The notes beneath the pieces were generated by a model that was not told where the DNA came from, did no database searches, and saw only the letters and a program-made list of their open reading frames with translations. Below, piece after piece: positions 14,908 through 22,209 of a stretch of 64,000 nt of DNA; within the stretch, counting starts at the first letter, position 1; each line of letters starts with the position of its first letter. Both the position numbers and the translations under genes were made by a program. This DNA is from Kitasatospora sp. MAA19 (GTDB taxonomy: Bacteria > Actinomycetota > Actinomycetes > Streptomycetales > Streptomycetaceae), in assembly GCF_029894125.1 (NCBI RefSeq), contig NZ_JARXYZ010000018.1, positions 62,001 through 126,000 of the forward strand. Direction: 5' to 3'.

Positions 14908-16344
14908 ATGGACAGTGGCGGAGGGCCTCCTGGCACCTCAAGTTCCGGCGGCCCGCAACGCCCGAGATCGGACGAGAAGCACGCGCCGCGGCGCCTTGAA
15001 CGCGTTCGCGCTGCCGCGGCGGCTCGGGCTGCCAAGGCGGCCGCTCGTACCCGGGCCCTCGTGCGGCGGGTCGAGCAGATTCCTCCGCCCCCGGGGCCGT
15101 TCCGGCCCGACTTCTGGCGCAGTCCCATCCGCGGGCCCTGGCTGACCTCCGTGTTCGGCCTGGTGCTGCTCGTCGGCATCCCGCTGCTCTTCGTCACCGG
15201 CGCACTGTCCTACGCCGCCTACAATCCCGGCCTCGGTGCACTCAACGACCAGACCCCGGACAAGGGCGTACTGGGCTTCTACCTCTTCGACTGGCCCACG
15301 CATCCGTACTGGCTGTACCGGCTGACCCAGGGCGTTCACGTGACGCTCGGCGTGGTCCTGGTGCCGGTGGTGCTGGCCAAACTGTGGTCGGTGATCCCGA
15401 AGCTCTTCGAGTGGCCGCCCGGCCGCAGCGCCGCCCACGCGCTGGAGCGGCTGTCGCTGCTGGCGCTGGTCGGCGGGGTCGTCTTCGAATTCGTCACCGG
15501 GATCCTCAACATCCAGCTCTACTACGTCTTCCCCGGCTCCTTCTACACCCTCCACTTCTACGGTGCCTGGGTGTTCATCGCCGCCTTCGTCGTCCACGTA
15601 TCCCTCAAACTCGGCCGGATGACCCGCGCCCTGCGCTCCCGCGGCCTGGCCGCCGAACTGCGCACCGACCTCGCCCGTACCCGGACCGAGCCGCCCGACC
15701 CCGACGGCCTGGTCCCGACCGCCTCCGCGGCACCGACGATGACCCGCCGCGGAGCGGTGGGCATGGTGGGGGCGGGCTCCCTGCTGCTTCTCGTGGTCAC
15801 CGCGGGACAGAGCATCGGCGGTCGGCTGCGCGGCACCGCCCTGCTCGCGCCGCACAACCGGGAACCGGGCAGTGGACCGAACGGCTTTCAGATCAACAAG
15901 ACGGCCGCCGCTGTCGGCATCAACCCGGCGCATGTCGGCCCGGATTGGCGGCTGGAGATCTACGGCCCTGGCCCGACGCTCGTCTTCACCCGCACACAGC
16001 TCCTCGCGATGCCCCAGCAAGCCGCCGCCCTGCCGATCGCCTGCGTGGAGGGATGGTCCACCCCCGACCAGCACTGGAGCGGCCTTCGGCTGGCCGACCT
16101 GGCCGCCCTGGCGGGCCTGCCGGACGCCGGAAGCGTCCTGGTGGAATCCGTCCAACCACCCGGCCCCTACAGCTCGGTGGTGCTGCGGGGCAACCAGATC
16201 CACGACCACCGATCACTGCTCGCCCTGCACGTCAACGGCGCGGACCTCTCACTCGACCACGGATACCCCGCCCGCATCATCGTCCCCGCCAACCCCGGCG
16301 TGAACAACACCAAATGGGTGCACCGACTCACCTTCAGGACCTGA
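14908..16344 (+). CDS. Cytochrome b / molybdopterin-domain fusion oxidoreductase
   Basis: The 478-residue protein starts with a ~60-residue Ala/Arg-rich cytoplasmic tail. A cytochrome b-type membrane domain with four helices follows, carrying candidate haem histidines in THPYWLYRLTQGVHVTLGV and around LHFYGAWVFIAAFVVHVSLK. A fifth helix (VGMVGAGSLLLLVVTAGQSI) leads to an external sulfite-oxidase-type molybdopterin domain. There ALPIACVEGWST supplies the Cys molybdenum ligand, and SLDHGYPARIIVPANPGV is the typical end of the domain. The ATG is chosen for AAGGAAG six bases upstream. Fusion places the haem domain and the Mo centre in one chain, suggesting electron transfer across the membrane. 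The substrate is unknown. Confidence 0.88.
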   Translation: MDSGGGPPGTSSSGGPQRPRSDEKHAPRRLERVRAAAAARAAKAAARTRALVRRVEQIPPPPGPFRPDFWRSPIRGPWLTSVFGLVLLVGIPLLFVTGALSYAAYNPGLGALNDQTPDKGVLGFYLFDWPTHPYWLYRLTQGVHVTLGVVLVPVVLAKLWSVIPKLFEWPPGRSAAHALERLSLLALVGGVVFEFVTGILNIQLYYVFPGSFYTLHFYGAWVFIAAFVVHVSLKLGRMTRALRSRGLAAELRTDLARTRTEPPDPDGLVPTASAAPTMTRRGAVGMVGAGSLLLLVVTAGQSIGGRLRGTALLAPHNREPGSGPNGFQINKTAAAVGINPAHVGPDWRLEIYGPGPTLVFTRTQLLAMPQQAAALPIACVEGWSTPDQHWSGLRLADLAALAGLPDAGSVLVESVQPPGPYSSVVLRGNQIHDHRSLLALHVNGADLSLDHGYPARIIVPANPGVNNTKWVHRLTFRT

Positions 16345-16346
16345 CC

Positions 16347-16847
16347 ATGGCACGCTTCGTCCGCTGGTACGGCTCCGGGCCCCTGCACCTCCTCGTCCTG
16401 ATCGCCTCGTTCGCCCTCACCGGCTACGCCCTGGTACGCCTGTTCGCCGAGCGCCCGCTCGGGGTGGCGATCTGGTTCGTCGGCGCGGCCATCGGCCACG
16501 ACCTGATCCTGCTGCCCCTGTACTCGCTCGCCGACCTGTCGGCCCAGTCCGTGCTGCGCCACCGCCCGGAACGCACTCCTGCGGTGCCGTGGATCAACTA
16601 TCTGCGCGTGCCCGCCTTCCTGTCCGGGGTCCTGCTGCTCGTGTGGTTTCCCCTGATCCTCAACCTGTCGATCCCCTACCAGGGCGACACGCGGCTGCCG
16701 GAGGACGTCTACCTCGGCCGCTGGCTGGCGATCACCGCTGTGCTGTTCGGCGCGGCAGCGATCGCCTTCGCTCTCAAGCTCCGCCGCGTCCGGCGGGCCG
16801 CCCGCGCCGACGAGGAACGACCCGCACCAGGTCACGACGCACCGTGA
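16347..16847 (+). CDS. Membrane protein of unknown function, partner of the Mo/cytochrome b protein
   Basis: This 166-residue protein starts two bases after the previous stop and has about four helices (GPLHLLVLIASFALTGYALV, GVAIWFVGAAIGHDLILLPL, VPAFLSGVLLLVWFPLILNL, WLAITAVLFGAAAIAFALKL). A His in IGHDLILLP and the spacing suggest a membrane electron-transfer or assembly partner, but no known motif identifies it. Its stop overlaps the GTG of the methyltransferase gene. Confidence 0.8.
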   Translation: MARFVRWYGSGPLHLLVLIASFALTGYALVRLFAERPLGVAIWFVGAAIGHDLILLPLYSLADLSAQSVLRHRPERTPAVPWINYLRVPAFLSGVLLLVWFPLILNLSIPYQGDTRLPEDVYLGRWLAITAVLFGAAAIAFALKLRRVRRAARADEERPAPGHDAP

Positions 16848-17524
16848 CGACCGACGAGGAAGCGCCGTCCCACGCTGGCGCAGACCCCTACGCGCACGTC
16901 CTGCGCAGCGGCCACGGACCGGTGTACCTGCGGCTGACGGACGGGCGCCGGATCCGGATGCCGGTGCATCGCTGGTACGCGCAGCCCACCGGGGCCGACG
17001 AATCCGTGCTCAACCGCTGCGTCGGCCCCGTTCTCGACGTCGGCTGCGGACCGGGCCGGCTCTGCAGAGCGCTCCTGGGCCACGGAGTCCCCGCGCTCGG
17101 CGTCGATGTGGCTCCCCGCGCGGTGGCCCATACCGTTGCTCTCGGCGGGAGAGCACTGTGCCGATCGGTGTTCGACCGGCTACCGGCCGAGGGCGGCTGG
17201 CAGACCGTCCTGCTCATCGACGGCAACATCGGTATCGGCGGTGACCCGCATGCCCTGCTGCGCCGATGTGTCCAGCTCGTCAGCCCGACGGGTGTCCTCC
17301 TCGTCGAGGTCGGTCCGTACGACGTCGAGGAGCTCTGCACTGCCTGGTTCGAAAACGTCCACGGCCACAGGGGGTCGTTGTTTCCCTGGGCGCGGCTGGG
17401 AGCGCAGGCGCTCCGCAGGATCGCCCGGGACTTGGCCCTCGGCGTCACCGACCAGTGGCAGAGCGGCAACCGATGCTTCCTCGCCCTCGGGCACCAGGGC
17501 CCATCCTCGGGTTGTCCATGCTGA
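16844..17524 (+). CDS. SAM-dependent class I methyltransferase
   Basis: The 226-residue protein has the SAM-binding motif VLDVGCGPGRLCRALLGHG (near residue 63), an acidic loop ALGVDVAPRAVA and a later LLIDGNIGIGGDP strand, as in small-molecule methyltransferases. The GTG start overlaps the stop of the membrane protein gene (GTGA), so it is co-translated with the Mo/cytochrome b operon. Substrate unknown; the association may reflect a shared pathway. Confidence 0.82.
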   Translation: MTTDEEAPSHAGADPYAHVLRSGHGPVYLRLTDGRRIRMPVHRWYAQPTGADESVLNRCVGPVLDVGCGPGRLCRALLGHGVPALGVDVAPRAVAHTVALGGRALCRSVFDRLPAEGGWQTVLLIDGNIGIGGDPHALLRRCVQLVSPTGVLLVEVGPYDVEELCTAWFENVHGHRGSLFPWARLGAQALRRIARDLALGVTDQWQSGNRCFLALGHQGPSSGCPC

Positions 17525-17618
17525 GGCCGGCTGACGGCGCGGCACAGGATACGACGGGTGGCGCCACCGGGCTGTCCCACCCGGTCAGGGCAACCGCCGG
17601 CGGCCGGGACAAGGGCCG

Positions 17619-19475
17619 TCAACCGGTTGATCGAGGCTGCGTGTGCGTGGGTTTCCCCTCGGCATCGCGGATGGCGCGGGCGGCGTTGATCAGGCCGATG
17701 TGGCTGAAGGCTTGCGGGTAGTTACCGAGGGCCTCCCCTGTGGCGGAGTCGGTCTCCTCGGCCAGCAGCCCGACGTCGTTGGCATGCGCGAGGGCGGTCT
17801 GGAAGACGTGCCGTGCACGGGTGGTGTCGCCGGTGAGGGCAAGGGCATGGGCGAGCCAGAAGGTGCACAGCAGGAAGGTGCCTTCGTCTTCCGGCAGCTC
17901 GTCGCTGAGGTAGCGGCGGACCAGGCCGTCGCGGTCGGTCAGGTGGGTGGCGATGGCCAGCACGGTGGACTGGACGCGGGGGTCGTCAGGCGGCAGGAAG
18001 CCGACGATGGGCAGCATCAGCGTCGAGGCGTCGAGTTCCTCACTGCCGAATGCCTGGGTGAACGCGCCCAGGCGGGGACTCCAGCCTCGCTGTTCGATGG
18101 CTTGGCGGATCTGGTCGCGCTCGTGCCGCCAGTGGGGTACGCGGGCTTCGGCCTGGAGGGTGGGTGCCATGGCGATGGCACGGTCCAGGGCGACCCAGCA
18201 CATCAGTTTCGAGTGCAGGAAGTGTCTGCTGGGCCCGCGTCGCTCCCAGATGCCCTGATCCGGTTGGGACCACCGCCGGGCGGCTGTCTCTGCCGCTTGG
18301 ACCAGGAGGGTGCGGGTGGCTGGGTCCAGACGCTCGCCGGGCGGGAGGGTCTCGTGCGCGGCGTCGAGGAGTTCGCCGTAGACATCGAGCTGACGTTGGC
18401 GCCACGCGTCGTTGCCGCTCCGAACGGGGCTGCTGTCGCGCCAGCCGGTCAGGTGGGGCAGGAGCCGCTCGCTCAGATCGCGTTCCCCGCCGATGCCGTA
18501 CATGATCTGCAGGTCGACGCCGCGGTCGAGCTGATTCACCGCGGCTCGGGCGAGGAAGTCGAAGAACTTCTCCTTCTCCTTGTGGCAGGCGGCCGTGGCC
18601 AGCGCCTGAAGGGTGAAGCTCGCGTCGCGGACCCAGGTGTACCGGTAGTCCCAGTTGCGCGTTCCGCCCACTCGCTCGGGCAGGGAGGTGGTGGCCGCCG
18701 CGACGATGGCGCCGGTCGGCGCGAAGGTCAGGGCGCGTAGCACGCGTCCGCTGTGGCCCACCTCGGCCTGCCAGGGGCCGACATAGCGGCGGTGGAGCTG
18801 CGACCACGAGCGCCAGCCCTTGATGGTGTCGCCAAGGCGGCGTCGGATACGCCCGGCCCGCCAGCACATCGGCTCCCGCTCCCAGGCCGGCCCAACGTGC
18901 AGGGCGAATCCCAGGCGCTGCCCTCTTCGCAGCGGGACCAGACCGTGCGCCGTGGAACCGCTCACCCGCAAGTCCACAGGGCTCGACAGGAGCAGAACGT
19001 GAGCGCCCCCGTGGGCGGCGAGTCCGCCCCGGACGGGTGCGAGGAACGGGTGGACGAGTCCGAACTCCGGGCGCGGCGCATAGGTCATCTCGATGGTCAC
19101 CCATCCTTCGGTGCAGGTGATCTGTCGCAGGAGCACTCCCGGGGAGGCGCTGCCGAGTGCGTGGCCGCGTTCGCGCCGTCCCAGGGCGAGGGCGTCGCAC
19201 AGCACCACCGTGCCGTCGGCCGTGCGGAAGGTCGTCTCCAGGACGAGGGTGTCTTCGAGGTAGCGGCGGCTGATGTCGGCAGGGCCGGTGGGGCGGATGG
19301 ACCAGTGGCCGGCGCTCTCGTCGAGGAGGCGGGCGAAGATCGCCGGGCTGTCGAATCGGGGAAGGCACAGCCAGTCCACTGAGCCGTCGGAGGTGACCAG
19401 GGCGGCCGAACGGCAGTCGGAGAGCAGGGCGTGGTCACCGATCGGTCGCGCGCTCATTCGTCGCATCCCGTCCAT
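17619..19475 (-). CDS. GH15 glycoside hydrolase (glucoamylase / trehalase-like)
   Basis: The 618-residue protein begins with the GH15 N-terminal beta domain (RPIGDHALLSDCRSAALVTS, then DGSVDWLCLPRFDSP). It continues with the catalytic (alpha/alpha)6 barrel: GGTRNWDYRYTWVRDAS is the family signature, and the catalytic acid region is in DQGIWERRG. Actinobacterial members with this layout split trehalose or short alpha-glucans in the cytoplasm; no signal peptide is present. Three in-frame ATGs lie within the first 19 codons (19475, 19466, 19457), and none has a strong ribosome binding site, so the exact start is uncertain. It stands alone and convergent to the methyltransferase gene. Confidence 0.9.
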   Translation of the reverse strand: MDGMRRMSARPIGDHALLSDCRSAALVTSDGSVDWLCLPRFDSPAIFARLLDESAGHWSIRPTGPADISRRYLEDTLVLETTFRTADGTVVLCDALALGRRERGHALGSASPGVLLRQITCTEGWVTIEMTYAPRPEFGLVHPFLAPVRGGLAAHGGAHVLLLSSPVDLRVSGSTAHGLVPLRRGQRLGFALHVGPAWEREPMCWRAGRIRRRLGDTIKGWRSWSQLHRRYVGPWQAEVGHSGRVLRALTFAPTGAIVAAATTSLPERVGGTRNWDYRYTWVRDASFTLQALATAACHKEKEKFFDFLARAAVNQLDRGVDLQIMYGIGGERDLSERLLPHLTGWRDSSPVRSGNDAWRQRQLDVYGELLDAAHETLPPGERLDPATRTLLVQAAETAARRWSQPDQGIWERRGPSRHFLHSKLMCWVALDRAIAMAPTLQAEARVPHWRHERDQIRQAIEQRGWSPRLGAFTQAFGSEELDASTLMLPIVGFLPPDDPRVQSTVLAIATHLTDRDGLVRRYLSDELPEDEGTFLLCTFWLAHALALTGDTTRARHVFQTALAHANDVGLLAEETDSATGEALGNYPQAFSHIGLINAARAIRDAEGKPTHTQPRSTG

Positions 19476-19682
19476 CTCGGGCCAGGCGAGGCGGTCCGGC
19501 GAGGACGACGTGAGGATCGCTCGCCCGCGCCGCAGGTCGCTTCAGATACCTGAGAAGCATTGACCCCAAAGCCTCCGTGTACGGCGGATTCGCTCAACGT
19601 CATACCTTGGCTGTAGGAGGAGCCAAGAGCGGCCGTCCGTGCCCCTGATGGCCGCATGCACGCCGTGGCCGGCCTCGCGGTT

Positions 19683-20459
19683 TCACGAGCTCGGGAACAG
19701 GGGACCGCCCGCCATCAGGCCGCCGTCGACCAGGAGGATGTGCCCGGTGACATAGCTCGCCTTGTCCGACCCCAGGAATTGGACGGCCTGGGCGATCTCC
19801 TCCGGGGTGCCCGCCCGGTGCATGGGCAGCACCGAATCGACCGCTTCACGCGCCGTGTCGTCGCCGGTGAACCGCTCGTACATGGCGGTCCGGGTGTAGC
19901 CGGGGGCGACCGCGTTGACCCGGATGTCGTGGGCGGCGCCTTCGAGTGCGGCCGCCTTGGTGATGCCGACGACGGCGTGCTTGCTCCCGACGTACAAGGC
20001 CGCCCCGGGGTAACCCATGAGGCCGTAGCCGGAGCTGACGTTGACGATGCTGCCTGCGCCCTGTTCCCTCATGACCCGGAACTCGTGCTTCAGGCACAGC
20101 AGCGTTCCCTTGACGTTGGTGTCGAAGGTGGCCTGGTAGGCCTCGTCGGTCACCTCCGTGACAGGGCTGGGCGTTCCCTCGGTGCCGGCGTTGTTGACGG
20201 CGACGTCGATCCGCCCGAACCGTGCGACCGCGCGGTCGACGAGGTCCTTCACATCGGCGTCGAAACGGACGTCAGCCCGCACGAACCCGACCGGGGCGCC
20301 GAGATCGGAAAGTTCCCTGGCAAGCTGCTCACCCACGTCCTCGTGGCGGCCGGAGACCACAAGGTTCGCGCCCTGACGGGCGTAAGCCAAGGCGGTGGCG
20401 CGACCGATACCGGTGAGTGCGCCCGTGATGAGGACGACGGGATCAGACACGTCGGGCAT
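19683..20459 (-). CDS. Short-chain dehydrogenase/reductase (SDR)
   Basis: A 258-residue classical SDR: cofactor loop TGALTGIGRA, NNAG, catalytic Ser in NVSSGYG, YVGSK with the Tyr-Lys pair, and the C-terminal LVDGGLMAGG. Acidic or basic choice at the end of beta2 (VVSGRHED) suggests NADP preference but is not decisive. The ATG at 20459 is preceded by AGGAAGGG. It is a single gene; substrate unknown. Confidence 0.9.
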   Translation of the reverse strand: MPDVSDPVVLITGALTGIGRATALAYARQGANLVVSGRHEDVGEQLARELSDLGAPVGFVRADVRFDADVKDLVDRAVARFGRIDVAVNNAGTEGTPSPVTEVTDEAYQATFDTNVKGTLLCLKHEFRVMREQGAGSIVNVSSGYGLMGYPGAALYVGSKHAVVGITKAAALEGAAHDIRVNAVAPGYTRTAMYERFTGDDTAREAVDSVLPMHRAGTPEEIAQAVQFLGSDKASYVTGHILLVDGGLMAGGPLFPSS

Positions 20460-20836
20460 CCCTTCCTGTAACCGCACAGGTGAACGACGGGTACGCGGTT
20501 GGAACCCGCACAACACCGGTTTCCTCTTCGGGCAGGGGCGTATCCCCCAGTACCCCTGCAAGGAAGGTGTCCCAGCCGGACGACCGGCCGCATCGGACCC
20601 GACCGCCGCATCCATCGAACGGCGGCACGTGATGGCCCGTATGGCCCGCGGACGGCGGCCTGGACAGACAATCCGAAGGCGGCCATAGACCCACCGACGG
20701 AGAGGAGCTCGAGGGCACTCGTACCGGAGGCCCGGAAGCGGCCGATCAGCAGCCGGGTACGAAGGCCTGAGGTAGCAAGCCGAACCGGCTCACTCACGCT
20801 GCCCGCTGGGCGTCGCTACCGGCGGGATCCGCCTGC
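20460..20836. other. Intergenic stretch before the CRISPR-like array
   Basis: No gene or fragment is recognised in these ~380 bases. Frames open across it are arginine- and proline-rich GC artefacts. If the array at 20837 had a leader it could lie on either side; no AT-rich leader is seen here. Confidence 0.4.
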
Positions 20837-21164
20837 GTGGCGGTCGCCTTCCAGGGCGGCCGAGGATCGCAACGCCTTGACGTGCTCGGTCATCGAGACC
20901 AGCCGGGCGAGTGGCGGTCACCCTCCGGGACGACTGAGGATCGCAACCTGGACCCGACCTGGAACCGATCCGTGCCGATCTGGGTGGCGGTCGCCCACTG
21001 GGGCGGCCGAGGATCGCGACCACCACCGCGGGCACGGTGGCGCGCACACCGCGTCGTGGCGGTTGCTCTTCAGGGCGGCCGAGGAGCGCAACACCCTCGC
21101 CGAACTCGGCGCCGACGTCGCCGCCGTGTGGCGGCCGCCCTTCCAGGCGGCCGAGGGCCGCAAC
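20837..21164. CRISPR. Degenerate CRISPR-like array: five 37-bp repeats, four spacers
   Basis: Repeats lie at 20837-20873, 20911-20947, 20984-21020, 21056-21092 and 21128-21164, each exactly 37 bp. The intervening spacers are 37, 36, 35 and 35 bp and show no similarity to one another. Each repeat starts GTGGCGG and ends in a form of GAGGATCGCAAC. The centre can fold as a hairpin (GGTCGCCC with GGGCGGCC). The ...ATCGCAAC end is typical of actinobacterial CRISPR repeats. The repeats differ from each other at several positions each, far more than in an active array, and no cas gene is present in the window. I read it as a relic array. Orientation is inferred from the AAC end but not proven. Confidence 0.7.
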
Positions 21165-21201
21165 GGATCCAGCACGGGAATGCGGGCCGTCCGTTCCGAT
21201 C

Positions 21202-21500
21202 TCAGGTACCGGCTCGGACTGAACTGACCGGCTCCGGCGCGCGCTCGTCGGGCAGGGGCACCCCGACGTCGAGGCGGCCGATCACCTGGCGGGCCGCTTC
21301 GGCGAGTTCGGGCGGGCCTTCGACGGTGAAACGGCAGTTGAAGGTGACGAGGAAGCCGATGAGCGCCGACCAGGACCACGCCCCCATCCGGATCCGGGTG
21401 ATCCGCTCGTCGATCGCTTCGAAGCTCGCCGCGCCCGGAGCCCACTTCGCCACCAGCGTCGCGGGGCACTCCATCAGGACGGTGCCCCAGCACGGCCAGG
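21202..21500 (-). pseudogene. C-terminal fragment of a WYL-domain transcriptional regulator
   Basis: The minus-strand frame holds TVLMECPATLVAKWAPGAAS, ITRIRMGAWSWSALIGFLVT and FTVEGPPELAEAARQVIGRL, matching the C-terminal WCX/WYL extension of HTH-WYL regulators (compare RMGADSLDWLAFYLAML...VEGPPELAEA). The helix-turn-helix and most of the WYL domain are missing; the fragment runs up against a transposase relic on the other strand. Its natural end seems kept (VSSVRAGT then stop). Confidence 0.6.
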
Positions 21501-21524
21501 TGTCCGCGCTGATACCCCGGCGGT

Positions 21525-21866
21525 GCTGGCACGAGGTCTTCCCGGTCACCCCCGGCACCCTACTCGCCTGGCACCGCAGGTTCATCGCCGCGAAGTGGGA
21601 CTACACCACCCACCGACGCACCGGACGCCCGCCCACCCGATCGACTATCAAGACGCTCGTTGTACGGCTTGCCCAGGAGAATCCGCGCTGGGGGCGCTGA
21701 CGGATCCAGGGGGAGTTGGCTCGGCTCGGGCACCGGATCGCTGCCTCGATGGTGTGGAGATTCTCCACGCGGCCGGCGTCGACCCGGCGCCGCGTCGCTG
21801 CGGCCCGACTTGGCGTGAGTTCCTCACCGCCCAGGCCGAGGGCATCATCGGCAGTTCAAGTCGGAG
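21525..21866 (+). pseudogene. Relic of a DDE (integrase-core) transposase with stop and frameshift
   Basis: The fragment begins WHEVFPVTPGTLLAWHRRFI and continues to ENPRWGR, then meets an in-frame TGA where relatives read RRIQGELARLG. The same frame goes on with RIQGELARLGHRIAASMVW. One base is missing after that Trp, and the continuation EILHAAGVDPAPRRCGPTW, REFLTAQAEGIIG is in the next frame. The catalytic DDE region that should follow is absent. Conserved blocks match integrase-core transposases often found in streptomycetes; the exact IS family is uncertain. It likely marks an old insertion that truncated the WYL regulator. Confidence 0.75.
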
Positions 21867-21884
21867 GCCGACTTGAACCGTGCC
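21850..21884. repeat. Strong inverted repeat at the end of the transposase relic
   Basis: GTTCAAGTCGG and CCGACTTGAAC flank the loop AGG; the stem extends with GGCA/TGCC after a two-base bulge. It lies exactly where similarity to the transposase ends, so it may be a recombination scar or a terminator-like hairpin. Confidence 0.55.
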
Positions 21885-21935
21885 TGCACGCCACAGCTGC
21901 GCGGGGAACTGAAATTGGCATGCCCGTGGCGTGCA
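21885..21935. repeat. Second inverted repeat (10-bp arms) in the gap before the LAL regulator
   Basis: TGCACGCCAC (21885) and GTGGCGTGCA (21926) are perfect inverse copies 31 bp apart. The remaining gap to 22209 includes a short GGCACC microsatellite (near 22107) and no recognised gene. Confidence 0.45.
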
Positions 21936-22209
21936 GCCGCTGGCGTCGCCGCCCGTTCCGCAACCCGGATGAAGCAGCGTCACGCCCGTCTCTGCCGGCG
22001 GTGTGGCCGGAGTCACTCGCCCCACAGAACGCGCTGAGCTGCCGTTATTCGGATAATGGGCACATCCGGCGCGCGTCGTCCGGGCCTGGTCGGCGTCGCT
22101 TTCCGGCACCGGCACCGGCACCGGCAGCCGACGCCGAAGGGCGGAGCCACCAGCCGGAGTGGGCTGAGCCCGGCTTCAACCGGTGAGTGCGGGCAGGAAG
22201 GGCGCGTGA

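Noticed and set aside
20837..21164. Minisatellite or REP-type repeat
   Set aside because: Spacers are unrelated to each other and nearly constant in length, and repeat ends match CRISPR style; a minisatellite would have similar intervals.
20499..21700. Long plus-strand frames crossing the CRISPR-like array
   Set aside because: They are Arg/Pro-rich, their repeats follow DNA spacing that is not a multiple of three between units (74, 73, 72, 72 bp), so protein repeats shift frame; best explained as open frames over GC-rich non-coding DNA.
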